Source: Dermacentor variabilis (taxonomy: Eukaryota > Arthropoda > Arachnida > Ixodida > Ixodidae). From it: a stretch of DNA of 64,000 bases. This document shows, piece after piece, positions 35,664 through 50,080 of the stretch. The notes under the pieces are model-generated. The model saw nothing but the letters and a program-made list of their open reading frames with translations. It was not told the DNA's origin and searched no databases. The position numbers were made by a program, and so were the translations under genes. The stretch spans positions 1 through 64,000 of the forward strand of contig NW_027460398.1 in NCBI RefSeq assembly GCF_050947875.1, in the 5' to 3' direction. Within the stretch, counting starts at the first letter, position 1. The number at the start of each line of letters is the position of its first letter.

Positions 35664-38600
35664 TTAGCACCCGCACATGGATTTGTGCCAAAACGCGTTT
35701 TTAGCATGCACATGCATCTTTTGGTAGACGCGGACGCAGTTTTCTGCAAAACCACACGATATGCATGCAAATGGTGCTTTTGGCAGAACGCGCGCGTGGA
35801 TTTCTACCAAACGACGTGAAAAGCATGCCGATGCTGCTCTTTTTAACATCCGCACATGGATTTGTGCCAAAGCGCGTTTTAAGCATGCGCATGCATCTTT
35901 TGGTAGACGCGGACGCAGTTTTCTGCAAAACCACACGATAGGCATGCAAATGGTGCTTTTTGCAGAACGCGCGTGTGGATTTCTACCAAACGACGTGAAA
36001 AGCATGCCGATGCTGCTCTTTTTAGCACCCGCACATGGATTTGTGCCAAAACGCGTTTTAAGCATGCGCATGCATCTTTTGGTAGACGCGGACGCAGTTT
36101 TCTGCAAAACCACACGATATGCATGCAAATGGTGCTTTTGGCAGAACGCGCGCGTGGATTTCTACCAAACGACGTGAAAAGCATGCCGATGCTGCTCTTT
36201 TTAACACCCGCACATGGATTTGTGCCAAAGCGCGTTTTAAGCATGCGCATGCATCTTTTGGTAGACGCGGACGCAGTTTTCTGCAAAACCACACGATATG
36301 CATGCAAATGGTGCTTTTGGCAGAACGCGCGTGTGGATTTCTACCAAACGACGTGAAAAGCATGCCGATGCTGCTCTTTTTAACATCCGCACATGGATTT
36401 GTGCCAAAGCGCGTTTTAAGCATGCGCATGCATCTTTTGGTAGACGCGGACGCAGTTTTCTGCAAAACCACACGATAGGCATGCAAATGGTGCTTTTGGC
36501 AGAACGCGCGTGTGGATTTCTACCAAACGACGTGAAAAGCATGCCGATGCTGCTCTTTTTAGCACCCGCACATGGATTTGTGCCAAAACGCGTTTTAAGC
36601 ATGCGCATGCATCTTTTGGTAGACGCGGACGCAGTTTTCTGCAAAACCACACGATATGCATGCAAATGGTGCTTTTGGCAGAACGCGCGCGTGGATTTCT
36701 ACCAAACGACGTGAAAAGCATGCCGATGCTGCTCTTTTTAACATCCGCACATGGATTTGTGCCAAAACGCGTTTTAAGCATGCGCATGCATCTTTTGGTA
36801 GACGCGGACGCAGTTTTCTGCAAAACCACACGATAGGCATGCAAATGGTGCTTTTGGCAGAACGCGCGCGTGGATTTCTACCAAACGACGTGAAAAGCAT
36901 GCCGATGCTGCTCTTTTTAGCACCCGCACATGGATTTGTGCCAAAACGCGTTTTTAGCATGCGCATGCATCTTTTGGTAGACGCGGACGCAGTTTTCTGC
37001 AAAACCACACGATATGCATGAAAATGGTGCTTTTGGCAGAACGCGCGTGTGGATTTCTACCAAACGACGTGAAAAGCATGCCGATGCTGCTCTTTTTAAC
37101 ATCCGCACATGGATTTGTGCCAAAACGCGTTTTTAGCATGCACATGCATCTTTTGGTAGACGCGGACGCAGTTTTCTGCAAAACCACACGATATGCATGC
37201 AAATGGTGCTTTTGGCAGAACGCGCGTGTGGATTTCTACCAAACGACGTGAAAAGCATGCCGATGCTGCTCTTTTTAACATCCGCACATGGATTTGTGCC
37301 AAAGCGCGTTTTAAGCATGCGCATGCATCTTTTGGTAGACGCGGACGCAGTTTTCTGCAAAACCACACGATAGGCATGCAAATGGTGCTTTTGGCAGAAC
37401 GCGCGTGTGGATTTCTACCAAACGACGTGAAAAGCATGCCGATGCTGCTCTTTTTAGCACCCGCACATGGATTTGTGCCAAAACGCGTTTTTAGCATGCA
37501 CATGCATCTTTTGGTAGACGCGGACGCAGTTTTCTGCAAAACCACACGATATGCATGCAAATGGTGCTTTTGGCAGAACGCGCGTGTGGATTTCTACCAA
37601 ACGACGTGAAAAGCATGCCGATGCTGCTCTTTTTAACATCCGCACATGGATTTGTGCCAAAACGCGTTTTTAGCATGCGCATGCATCTTTTGGTAGACGC
37701 GGACGCAGTTTTCTGCAAAACTACACGATATGCATGCAAATGGTGCTTTTGGCAGAACGCGCGTGTGGATTTCTACCAAACGACGTGAAAAGCATGCCGA
37801 TGCTGCTCTTTTTAACATCCGCACATGGATTTGTGCCAAAACGCGTTTTAAGCATGCGCATGCATCTTTTGGTAGACGCGGACGCAGTTTTCTGCAAAAC
37901 CACACGATATGCATGCAAATGGTGCTTTTGGCAGAACGCGCGCGTGGATTTCTACCAAACGACGTGAAAAGCATGCCGATGCTGCTCTTTTTAACATCCG
38001 CACATGGATTTGTGCCAAAACGCGTTTTTAGCATGCACATGCATCTTTTGGTAGACGCGGACGCAGTTTTCTGCAAAACCACACGATATGCATGCAAATG
38101 GTGCTTTTGGCAGAACGCGCGCGTGGATTTCTACCAAACGAGGTGAAAAGCATGCCGATGCTGCTCTTTTTAACATCCGCACATGGATTTGTGCCAAAGC
38201 GCGTTTTAAGCATGCGCATGCATCTTTTGGTAGACGCGGACGCAGTTTTCTGCAAAACCACACGATAGGCATGCAAATGGTGCTTTTTGCAGAACGCGCG
38301 TGTGGATTTCTACCAAACGACGTGAAAAGCATGCCGATGCTGCTCTTTTTAGCACCCGCACATGGATTTGTGCCAAAACGCGTTTTAAGCATGCGCATGC
38401 ATCTTTTGGTAGACGCGGACGCAGTTTTCTGCAAAACCACACGATATGCATGCAAATGGTGCTTTTGGCAGAACGCGCGCGTGGATTTCTACCAAACGAC
38501 GTGAAAAGCATGCCGATGCTGCTCTTTTTAACATCCGCACATGGATTTGTGCCAAAACGCGTTTTAAGCATGCGCATGCATCTTTTGGTAGACGCGGACG

Positions 38601-41600
38601 CAGTTTTCTGCAAAACCACACGATAGGCATGCAAATGGTGCTTTTGGCAGAACGCGCGCATGGATTTCTACCAAACGACGTGAAAAGCATGCCGATGCTG
38701 CTCTTTTTAGCACCCGCACATGGATTTGTGCCAAAACGCGTTTTTAGCATGCACATGCATCTTTTGGTAGACGCGGACGCAGTTTTCTGCAAAACCACAC
38801 GATATGCATGCAAATGGTGCTTTTGGCAGAACGCGCGTGTGGATTTCTACCAAACGACGTGAAAAGCATGCCGATGCTGCTCTTTTTAGCACCCGCACAT
38901 GGATTTGTGCCAAAACGCGTTTTAAGCATGCGCATGCATGTTTTGGTAGACGCGGACGCAGTTTTCTGCAAAACCACACGATAGGCATGCAAATGGTGCT
39001 TTTGGCAGAACGCGCGTGTGGATTTCTACCAAACGACGTGAAAAGCATGCCGATGCTGCTCTTTTTAGCACCCGCACATGGATTTGTGCCAAAGCGCGTT
39101 TTAAGCATGCGCATGCATCTTTTGGTAGACGCGGACGCAGTTTTCTGCAAAACCACACGATATGCATGCAAATGGTGCTTTTGGCAGAACGCGCGTGTGG
39201 ATTTCTACCAAACGACGTGAAAAGCATGCCGATGCTGCTCTTTTTAACATCCGCACATGGATTTGTGCCAAAACGCGTTTTTAGCATGCACATGCATCTT
39301 TTGGTAGACGCGGACGCAGTTTTCTGCAAAACCACACGATATGCATGCAAATGGTGCTTTTGGCAGAACGCGCGTGTGGATTTCTACCAAACGACGTGAA
39401 AAGCATGCCGATGCTGCTCTTTTTAACATCCGCACATGGATTTGTGCCAAAGCGCGTTTTAAGCATGCGCATGCATCTTTTGGTAGACGCGGACGCAGTT
39501 TTCTGCGAAACCACACGATAGGCATGCAAATGGTGCTTTTGGCAGAACGCGCGTGTGGATTTCTACCAAACGACGTGAAAAGCATGCCGATGCTGCTCTT
39601 TTTAGCACCCGCACATGGATTTGTGCCAAAACGCGTTTTAAGCATGCGCATGCATCTTTTGGTAGACGCGGACGCAGTTTTCTGCAAAACCACACGATAT
39701 GCATGCAAATGGTGCTTTTGGCAGAACGCGCGCGTGGATTTCTACCAAACGACGTGAAAAGCATGCCGATGCTGCTCTTTTTAACATCCGCACATGGATT
39801 TGTGCCAAAGCGCGTTTTAAGCATGCGCATGCATCTTTTGGTAGACGCGGACGCAGTTTTCTGCAAAACCACACGATAGGCATGCAAATGGTGCTTTTTG
39901 CAGAACGCGCGTGTGGATTTCTACCAAACGACGTGAAAAGCATGCCGATGCTGCTCTTTTTAGCACCCGCACATGGATTTGTGCCAAAACGCGTTTTAAG
40001 CATGCGCATGCATCTTTTGGTAGACGCGGACGCAGTTTTCTGCAAAACCACACGATATGCATGCAAATGGTGCTTTTGGCAGAACGCGCGCGTGGATTTC
40101 TACCAAACGACGTGAAAAGCATGCCGATGCTGCTCTTTTTAACATCCGCACATGGATTTGTGCCAAAACGCGTTTTAAGCATGCGCATGCATCTTTTGGT
40201 AGACGCGGACGCAGTTTTCTGCAAAACCACACGATAGGCATGCAAATGGTGCTTTTGGCAGAACGCGCGCATGGATTTCTACCAAACGACGTGAAAAGCA
40301 TGCCGATGCTGCTCTTTTTAGCACCCGCACATGGATTTGTGCCAAAACGCGTTTTTAGCATGCACATGCATCTTTTGGTAGACGCGGACGCAGTTTTCTG
40401 CAAAACCACACGATATGCATGCAAATGGTGCTTTTGGCAGAACGCGCGTGTGGATTTCTACCAAACGACGTGAAAAGCATGCCGATGCTGCTCTTTTTAG
40501 CACCCGCACATGGATTTGTGCCAAAACGCGTTTTAAGCATGCGCATGCATGTTTTGGTAGACGCGGACGCAGTTTTCTGCAAAACCACACGATAGGCATG
40601 CAAATGGTGCTTTTGGCAGAACGCGCGTGTGGATTTCTACCAAACGACGTGAAAAGCATGCCGATGCTGCTCTTTTTAGCACCCGCACATGGATTTGTGC
40701 CAAAGCGCGTTTTAAGCATGCGCATGCATCTTTTGGTAGACGCGGACGCAGTTTTCTGCAAAACCACACGATATGCATGCAAATGGTGCTTTTGGCAGAA
40801 CGCGCGTGTGGATTTCTACCAAACGACGTGAAAAGCATGCCGATGCTGCTCTTTTTAGCACCCGCACATGGATATGTGCCAAAACGCGTTTTAAGCATGC
40901 GCATGCATCTTTTGGTAGACGCGGACGCAGTTTTCTGCAAAACCACACGATATGCATGCAAATGGTGCTTTTGGCAGAACGCGCGTGTGGATTTCTACCA
41001 AACGACGTGAAAAGCATGCCGATGCTGCTCTTTTTAGCACCCGCACATGGATTTGTGCCAAAACGCGTTTTAAGCATGCGCATGCATCTTTTGGTAGACG
41101 CGGACGCAGTTTTCTGCAAAACCACACGATATGCATGCAAATGGTGCTTTTGGCAGAACGCGCGCGTGGATTTCTACCAAACGACGTGAAAAGCATGCCG
41201 ATGCTGCTCTTTTTAACATCCGCACATGGATTTGTGCCAAAGCGCGTTTTAAGCATGCGCATGCATCTTTTGGTAGACGCGGACGCAGTTTTCTGCAAAA
41301 CCACACGATATGCATGCAAATGGTGCTTTTGGCAGAACGCGCGTGTGGATTTCTACCAAACGACGTGAAAAGCATGCCGATGCTGCTCTTTTTAACATCC
41401 GCACATGGATTTGTGCCAAAGCGCGTTTTAAGCATGCGCATGCATCTTTTGGTAGACGCGGACGCAGTTTTCTGCAAAACCACACGATAGGCATGCAAAT
41501 GGTGCTTTTGGCAGAACGCGCGTGTGGATTTCTACCAAACGACGTGAAAAGCATGCCGATGCTGCTCTTTTTAGCACCCGCACATGGATTTGTGCCAAAA

Positions 41601-43286
41601 CGCGTTTTAAGCATGCGCATGCATCTTTTGGTAGACGCGGACGCAGTTTTCTGCAAAACCACACGATATGCATGCAAATGGTGCTTTTGGCAGAACGCGC
41701 GCGTGGATTTCTACCAAACGACGTGAAAAGCATGCCGATGCTGCTCTTTTTAGCACCCGCACATGGATTTGTGCCAAAACGCGTTTTAAGCATGCGCATG
41801 CATCTTTTGGTAGACGCGGACGCAGTTTTCTGCAAAACCACACGATATGCATGCAAATGGTGCTTTTGGCAGAACGCGCGCGTGGATTTCTACCAAACGA
41901 CGTGAAAAGCATGCCGATGCTGCTCTTTTTAACATCCGCACATGGATTTGTGCCAAAGCGCGTTTTAAGCATGCGCATGCATCTTTTGGTAGACGCGGAC
42001 GCAGTTTTCTGCAAAACCACACGATAGGCATGCAAATGGTGCTTTTGGCAGAACGCGCGTGTGGATTTCTACCAAACGACGTGAAAAGCATGCCGATGCT
42101 GCTCTTTTTAGCACCCGCACATGGATTTGTGCCAAAACGCGTTTTAAGCATGCGCATGCATCTTTTGGTAGACGCGGACGCAGTTTTCTGCAAAACCACA
42201 CGATATGCATGCAAATGGTGCTTTTGGCAGAACGCGCGCGTGGATTTCTACCAAACGACGTGAAAAGCATGCCGATGCTGCTCTTTTTAACATCCGCACA
42301 TGGATTTGTGCCAAAACGCGTTTTAAGCATGCGCATGCATCTTTTGGTAGACGCGGACGCAGTTTTCTGCAAAACCACACGATAGGCATGCAAATGGTGC
42401 TTTTGGCAGAACGCGCGCGTGGATTTCTACCAAACGACGTGAAAAGCATGCCGATGCTGCTCTTTTTAGCACCCGCACATGGATTTGTGCCAAAACGCGT
42501 TTTTAGCATGCACATGCATCTTTTGGTAGACGCGGACGCAGTTTTCTGCAAAACCACACGATATGCATGCAAATGGTGCTTTTGGCAGAACGCGTGTGGA
42601 TTTCTACCAAACGACGTGAAAAGCATGCCGATGCTGCTCTTTTTAGCACCCGCACATGGATTTGTGCCAAAACGCGTTTTAAGCATGCACATGCATCTTT
42701 TGGTAGACGCGGACGCAGTTTTCTGCAAAACCACACGATATGCATGCAAATGGTGCTTTTGGCAGAACGCGCGTGTGGATTTCTACCAAACGACGTGAAA
42801 AGCATGCCGATGCTGCTCTTTTTAGCACCCGCACATGGATTTGTGCCAAAGCGCGTTTTAAGCATGCGCATGCATCTTTTGGTAGACGCGGACGCAGTTT
42901 TCTGCAAAACCACACGATAGGCATGCAAATGGTGCTTTTGGCAGAACGCGCGTGTGGATTTCTACCAAACGACGTGAAAAGCATGCCGATGCTGCTCTTT
43001 TTAGCACCCGCACATGGATTTGTGCCAAAACGCGTTTTAAGCATGCGCATGCATCTTTTGGTAGACGCGGACGCAGTTTTCTGCAAAACCACACGATATG
43101 CATGCAAATGGTGCTTTTGGCAGAACGCGCGCGTGGATTTCTACCAAACGACGTGAAAAGCATGCCGATGCTGCTCTTTTTAACATCCGCACATGGATTT
43201 GTGCCAAAACGCGTTTTTAGCATGCACATGCATCTTTTGGTAGACGCGGACGCAGTTTTCTGCAAAACCACACGATATGCATGCAA
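35664..43286 (+). repeat. Higher-order repeat block 2, copy b
   Basis: This is the second copy of the ~7.6 kb block, with markers at about 36205, 37020, 37722, 38660, 38940, 40271, 40551, 40874 and 42592. Private differences from copy a include GAGGTGAAA at about 38141 and TCTGCGAAACC at about 39507 here, and CCACGTGAAA (33671), AAGGCGCG (33731) and CCGAAGCTG (33869) only in copy a. The two copies are therefore close but not identical. Confidence 0.8.
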
Positions 43287-43746
43287 ATGGTGCTTTTGGC
43301 AGAACGCGCGCGTGGATTTCTACCAAACGACGTGAAAAGCATGCCGATGCTGCTCTTTTTAACATCCGCACATGGATTTGTGCCAAAACGCGTTTTAAGC
43401 ATGCGCATGCATCTTTTGGTAGACGCGGACTCAGTTTTCTGCAAAACCACACGATAGGCATGCAAATGGTGCTTTTGGCAGAACGCGCGCGTGGATTTCT
43501 ACCAAACGACGTGAAAAGCATGCCGATGCTGCTCTTTTTAGCACCCGCACATGGATTTGTGCCAAAGTGCGTTTTAAGCATGCGCATGCATCTTTTGGTA
43601 GACGCGGACGCAGTTTTCTGCAAAACCACACGATATGCATGCAAATGGTGCTTTTGGCAGAACGCGCGCGTGGATTTCTACCAAACGACGTGAAAAGCAT
43701 GCCGATGCTGCTCTTTTTAGCACCCGCACATGGATTTGTGCCAAAG

Positions 43747-46508
43747 TGCGTTTTAAGCATGCGCATGCATCTTTTGGTAGACGCGGACGCAGTTTTCTGC
43801 AAAACCACACGATATGCATGCAAATGGTGCTTTTGGCAGAACGCGCGTGTGCATTTCTACCAAACGACGTGAAAAGCATGCCGATGCTGCTCTTTTTAGC
43901 ACCCGCACATGGATTTGTGCCAAAACGCGTTTTAAGCATGAGCATGCATCTTTTGGTAGACGCGGACGCAGTTTTCTGCAAAACCACACGATATGCATGC
44001 AAATGGTGCTTTTGGCAGAACGCGCGCGTGGATTTCTACCAAACGACGTGAAAAGCATGCCGATGCTGCTCTTTTTAACATCCGCACATGGATTTGTGCC
44101 AAAGCGCGTTTTAAGCATGCGCATGCATCTTTTGGTAGACGCGGACGCAGTTTTCTGCAAAACCACAAGATATGCATGCAAATGGTGCTTTTGGCAGAAC
44201 GCGCGCGTGGATTTCTACCAAACGACGTGAAAAGCATGCCGATGCTGCTCTTTTTAGCACCCGCACATGGATTTGTGCCAAAACGCGTTTTAAGCATGCG
44301 CATGCATCTTTTGGTAGACGCGGACGCAGTTTTCTGCAAAACCACACGATAGGCATGCAAATGGTGCTTTTGGCAGAACGCGCGTGTGGATTTCTACCAA
44401 ACGACGTGAAAAGCATGCCGATGCTGCTCTTTTTAACATCCGCACATGGATTTGTGCCAAAGCGCGTTTTAAGCATGTGCATGCATCTTTTGGTAGACGC
44501 GGACGCAGTTTTCTGCAAAACCACACGATAGGAATGCAAATGGTGCTTTTGGCAGAACGCGCGTGTGGATTTCTACCAAACGACGTGAAAAGCATGCCGA
44601 TGCTGCTCTTTTTAGCACCCGCACATGGATTTGTGCCAAAACGCGTTTTTAGCATGCACATGCATCTTTTGGTAGACGCGGACGCAGTTTTCTGCAAAAC
44701 CACACGATATGCATGCAAATGGTGCTTTTGGCAGAACGCGCGTGTGGATTTCTACCAAACGACGTGAAAAGCATGCCGATGCTGCTCTTTTTAGCACCCG
44801 CACATGGATTTGTGCCAAAGCGCGTTTTAAGCATGCGCATGCATCTTTTGGTAGACGCGGACGCAGTTTTCTGCAAAACCACACGATAGGCATGCAAATG
44901 GTGCTTTTGGCAGAACGCGCGTGTGGATTTCTACCAAACGACGTGAAAAGCATGCCGATGCTGCTCTTTTTAGCACCCGCACATGGATTTGTGCCAAAAC
45001 GCGTTTTAAGCATGCGCATGCATCTTTTGGTAGACGCGGACGCAGTTTTCTGCAAAACCACACGATATGCATGCAAATGGTGCTTTTGGCAGAACGCGCG
45101 CGTGGATTTCTACCAAACGACGTGAAAAGCATGCCGATGCTGCTCTTTTTAACATCCGCACATGGATTTGTGCCAAAACGCGTTTTTAGCATGCACATGC
45201 ATCTTTTGGTAGACGCGGACGCAGTTTTCTGCAAAACCACACGATATGCATGCAAATGGTGCTTTTGGCAGAACGCGCGTGTGGATTTCTACCAAACGAC
45301 GTGAAAAGCATGCCGATGCTGCTCTTTTTAACATCCGCACATGGATTTGTGCCAAAACGCGTTTTTAGCATGCACATGCATCTTTTGGTAGACGCGGACG
45401 CAGTTTTCTGCAAAACCACACGATATGCATGCAAATGGTGCTTTTGGCAGAACGCGCGTGTGGATTTCTACCAAACGACGTGAAAAGCATGCCGATGCTG
45501 CTCTTTTTAACATCCGCACATGGATTTGTGCCAAAACGCGTTTTTAGCATGCACATGCATCTTTTGGTAGACGCGGACGCAGTTTTCTGCAAAACCACAC
45601 GATATGCATGCAAATGGTGCTTTTGGCAGAACGCGCGTGTGGATTTCTACCAAACGACGTGAAAAGCATGCCGATGCTGCTCTTTTTAACATCCGCACAT
45701 GGATTTGTGCCAAAACGCGTTTTTAGCATGCACATGCATCTTTTGGTAGACGCGGACGCAGTTTTCTGCAAAACCACACGATATGCATGCAAATGGTGCT
45801 TTTGGCAGAACGCGCGTGTGGATTTCTACCAAACGACGTGAAAAGCATGCCGATGCTGCTCTTTTTAACATCCGCACATGGATTTGTGCCAAAACGCGTT
45901 TTTAGCATGCGCATGCATCTTTTGGTAGACGCGGACGCAGTTTTCTGCAAAACCACACGATATGCATGCAAATGGTGCTTTTGGCAGAACGCGCGTGTGG
46001 ATTTCTACCAAACGACGTGAAAAGCATGCCGATGCTGCTCTTTTTAACATCCGTACATGGATTTGTGCCAAAGCGCGTTTTAAGCATGCGCATGCATCTT
46101 TTGGTAGACGCGGACGCAGTTTTCTGCAAAACCACACGATAGGCATGCAAATGGTGCTTTTGGCAGAACGCGCGTGTGGATTTCTACCAAACGACGTGAA
46201 AAGCATGCCGATGCTGCTCTTTTTAGCACCCGCACATGGATTTGTGCCAAAACGCGTTTTAAGCATGCGCATGCATCTTTTGGTAGACGCGGACGCAGTT
46301 TTCTGCAAAACCACACGATATGCATGCAAATGGTGCTTTTGGCAGAACGCGCGCGTGGATTTCTACCAAACGACGTGAAAAGCATGCCGATGCTGCTCTT
46401 TTTAACATCCGAACATGGATTTGTGCCAAAGCGCGTTTTAAGCATGCGCATGCATCTTTTGGTAGACGCGGACGCAGTTTTCTGCAAAACCACACGATAG
46501 GCATGCAA
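43747..46508 (+). repeat. Segment duplicated at distance (copy a, offset 17,487 bp)
   Basis: Rare variants AAGTGCG (43747), GTGTGCATTT (about 43850), CATGAGCATG (43940), CATGTGCATG (about 44477), GGAATGC (about 44532), the homogeneous run near 45.1-45.9 kb and CCGAACATGG (about 46411) all recur in the same order 17,487 bp to the right. Variants private to this copy include ACAAGATATG at about 44167 and CCGTACATGG at about 46053. Confidence 0.8.
45277..45813 (+). repeat. Run of three identical monomers
   Basis: The monomers starting at 45277, 45456 and 45635 read the same, with alleles T4, A55/T58, A81, T90/A98, T150. The monomer before (45098) differs only at site 4 and the one after (45814) only at site 98. 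Elsewhere neighbouring monomers usually differ at several sites, so this looks like a very recent local amplification. An equivalent run recurs near 62.6-63.4 kb. Confidence 0.8.
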
Positions 46509-47511
46509 ATGGTGCTTTTTGCAGAACGCGCGTGTGGATTTCTACCAAACGACGTGAAAAGCATGCCGATGCTGCTCTTTTTAGCACCCGCACATGGATT
46601 TGTGCCAAAACGCGTTTTAAGCATGCGCATGCATCTTTTGGTAGACGCGGACGCAGTTTTCTGCAAAACCACACGATATGCATGCAAATGGTGCTTTTGG
46701 CAGAACGCGCGCGTGGATTTCTACCAAACGACGTGAAAAGCATGCCGATGCTGCTCTTTTTAGCACCCGCACATGGATTTGTGCCAAAACGCGTTTTAAG
46801 CATGCGCATGCATCTTTTGGTAGACGCGGACGCAGTTTTCTGCAAAACCACACGATAGGCATGCAAATGGTGCTTTTGGCAGAACGCGCGCATGGATTTC
46901 TACCAAACGACGTGAAAAGCATGCCGATGCTGCTCTTTTTAGCACCCGCACATGGATTTGTGCCAAAACGCGTTTTTAGCATGCACATGCATCTTTTGGT
47001 AGACGCGGACGCAGTTTTCTGCAAAACCACACGATATGCATGCAAATGGTGCTTTTGGCAGAACGCGCGTGTGGATTTCTACCAAACGACGTGAAAAGCA
47101 TGCCGATGCTGCTCTTTTTAGCACCCGCACATGGATTTGTGCCAAAACGCGTTTTAAGCATGCGCATGCATGTTTTGGTAGACGCGGACGCAGTTTTCTG
47201 CAAAACCACACGATAGGCATGCAAATGGTGCTTTTGGCAGAACGCGCGTGTGGATTTCTACCAAACGACGTGAAAAGCATGCCGATGCTGCTCTTTTTAG
47301 CACCCGCACATGGATTTGTGCCAAAGCGCGTTTTAAGCATGCGCATGCATCTTTTGGTAGACGCGGACGCAGTTTTCTGCAAAACCACACGATATGCATG
47401 CAAATGGTGCTTTTGGCAGAACGCGCGTGTGGATTTCTACCAAACGACGTGAAAAGCATGCCGATGCTGCTCTTTTTAGCACCCGCACATGGATATGTGC
47501 CAAAACGCGTT

Positions 47512-50080
47512 TTAAGCATGCGCATGCATCTTTTGGTAGACGCGGACGCAGTTTTCTGCAAAACCACACGATAGGCATGCAAATGGTGCTTTTGGCAGAA
47601 CGCGCGTGTGGATTTCTACCAAACGACGTGAAAAGCATGCCGATGCTGCTCTTTTTAGCACCCGCACATGGATTTGTGCCAAAACGCGTTTTAAGCATGC
47701 GCATGCATCTTTTGGTAGACGCGGACGCAGTTTTCTGCAAAACCACACGATATGCATGCAAATGGTGCTTTTGGCAGAACGCGCGCGTGGATTTCTACCA
47801 AACGACGTGAAAAGCATGCCGATGCTGCTCTTTTTAGCACCCGCACATGGATTTGTGCCAAAACGCGTTTTAAGCATGCGCATGCATCTTTTGGTAGACG
47901 CGGACGCAGTTTTCTGCAAAACCACACGATATGCATGCAAATGGTGCTTTTGGCAGAACGCGCGCGTGGATTTCTACCAAACGACGTGAAAAGCATGCCG
48001 ATGCTGCTCTTTTTAACATCCGCACATGGATTTGTGCCAAAGCGCGTTTTAAGCATGCGCATGCATCTTTTGGTAGACGCGGACGCAGTTTTCTGCAAAA
48101 CCACACGATAGGCATGCAAATGGTGCTTTTGGCAGAACGCGCGTGTGGATTTCTACCAAACGACGTGAAAAGCATGCCGATGCTGCTCTTTTTAGCACCC
48201 GCACATGGATTTGTGCCAAAACGCGTTTTAAGCATGCGCATGCATCTTTTGGTAGACGCGGACGCAGTTTTCTGCAAAACCACACGATATGCATGCAAAT
48301 GGTGCTTTTGGCAGAACGCGCGCGTGGATTTCTACCAAACGACGTGAAAAGCATGCCGATGCTGCTCTTTTTAACATCCGCACATGGATTTGTGCCAAAA
48401 CGCGTTTTAAGCATGCGCATGCATCTTTTGGTAGACGCGGACGCAGTTTTCTGCAAAACCACACGATAGGCATGCAAATGGTGCTTTTGGCAGAACGCGC
48501 GCGTGGATTTCTACCAAACGACGTGAAAAGCATGCCGATGCTGCTCTTTTTAGCACCCGCACATGGATTTGTGCCAAAACGCGTTTTTAGCATGCACATG
48601 CATCTTTTGGTAGACGCGGACGCAGTTTTCTGCAAAACCACACGATATGCATGCAATTGGTGCTTTTGGCAGAACGCGTGTGGATTTCTACCAAACGACG
48701 TGAAAAGCATGCCGATGCTGCTCTTTTTAGCACCCGCACATGGATTTGTGCCAAAACGCGTTTTAAGCATGCGCATGCATCTTTTGGTAGACGCGGACGC
48801 AGTTTTCTGCAAAACCACACGATATGCATGCAAATGGTGCTTTTGGCAGAACGCGCGTGTGGATTTCTACCAAACGACGTGAAAAGCATGCCGATGCTGC
48901 TCTTTTTAGCACCCGCACATGGATTTGTGCCAAAGCGCGTTTTAAGCATGCGCATGCATCTTTTGGTAGACGCGGACGCAGTTTTCTGCAAAACCACACG
49001 ATAGGCATGCAAATGGTGCTTTTGGCAGAACGCGCGTGTGGATTTCTACCAAACGACGTGAAAAGCATGCCGATGCTGCTCTTTTTAGCACCCGCACATG
49101 GATTTGTGCCAAAACGCGTTTTAAGCATGCGCATGCATCTTTTGGTAGACGCGGACGCAGTTTTCTGCAAAACCACACGATATGCATGCAAATGGTGCTT
49201 TTGGCAGAACGCGCGCGTGGATTTCTACCAAACGACGTGAAAAGCATGCCGATGCTGCTCTTTTTAACATCCGCACATGGATTTGTGCCAAAACGCGTTT
49301 TTAGCATGCACATGCATCTTTTGGTAGACGCGGACGCAGTTTTCTGCAAAACCACACGATATGCATGCAAATGGTGCTTTTGGCAGAACGCGCGCGTGGA
49401 TTTCTACCAAACGACGTGAAAAGCATGCCGATGCTGCTCTTTTTAACATCCGCACATGGATTTGTGCCAAAACGCGTTTTAAGCATGCGCATGCATCTTT
49501 TGGTAGACGCAGTTTTCTGCAAAACCACACGATAGGCATGCAAATGGTGCTTTTGGCAGAACGCGCGTGTGGATTTCTACCAAACGACGTGAAAAGCATG
49601 CCGATGCTGCTCTTTTTAGCACCCGCACATGGATTTGTGCCAAAACGCGTTTTAAGCATGCGCATGCATCTTTTGGTAGACGCGGACTCAGTTTTCTGCA
49701 AAACCACACGATAGGCATGCAAATGGTGCTTTTGGCAGAACGCGCGCGTGGATTTCTACCAAACGACGTGAAAAGCATGCCGATGCTGCTCTTTTTAGCA
49801 CCCGCACATGGATTTGTGCCAAAGTGCGTTTTAAGCATGCGCATGCATCTTTTGGTAGACGCGGACGCAGTTTTCTGCAAAACCACACGATATGCATGCA
49901 AATGGTGCTTTTGGCAGAACGCGCGTGTGCATTTCTACCAAACGACGTGAAAAGCATGCCGATGCTGCTCTTTTTAGCACCCGCACATGGATTTGTGCCA
50001 AAACGCGTTTTTAGCATGCACATGCATCTTTTGGTAGACGCGGACGCAGTTTTCTGCAAAACCACACGATATGCATGCAA
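47512..50080 (+). repeat. Deletion-marked module (2-bp then 6-bp contraction), copy at 47.5-50.1 kb
   Basis: This module carries GAACGCGTGTGG (about 48672, one CG lost from the CG run) and, about 830 bases on, TAGACGCAGTTTT (about 49507, six bases lost). GGACTCAG (49688), AAGTGCG (about 49825) and GTGTGCATTT (about 49929) follow at one-monomer spacing or closer. The same series lies at 58.9-61.5 kb (offset 11,409 bp). Related versions are at 33.2-35.7 kb, 41.4-43.9 kb (no 6-bp loss) and 54.8-56.7 kb (no GGACTCAG). Confidence 0.75.
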
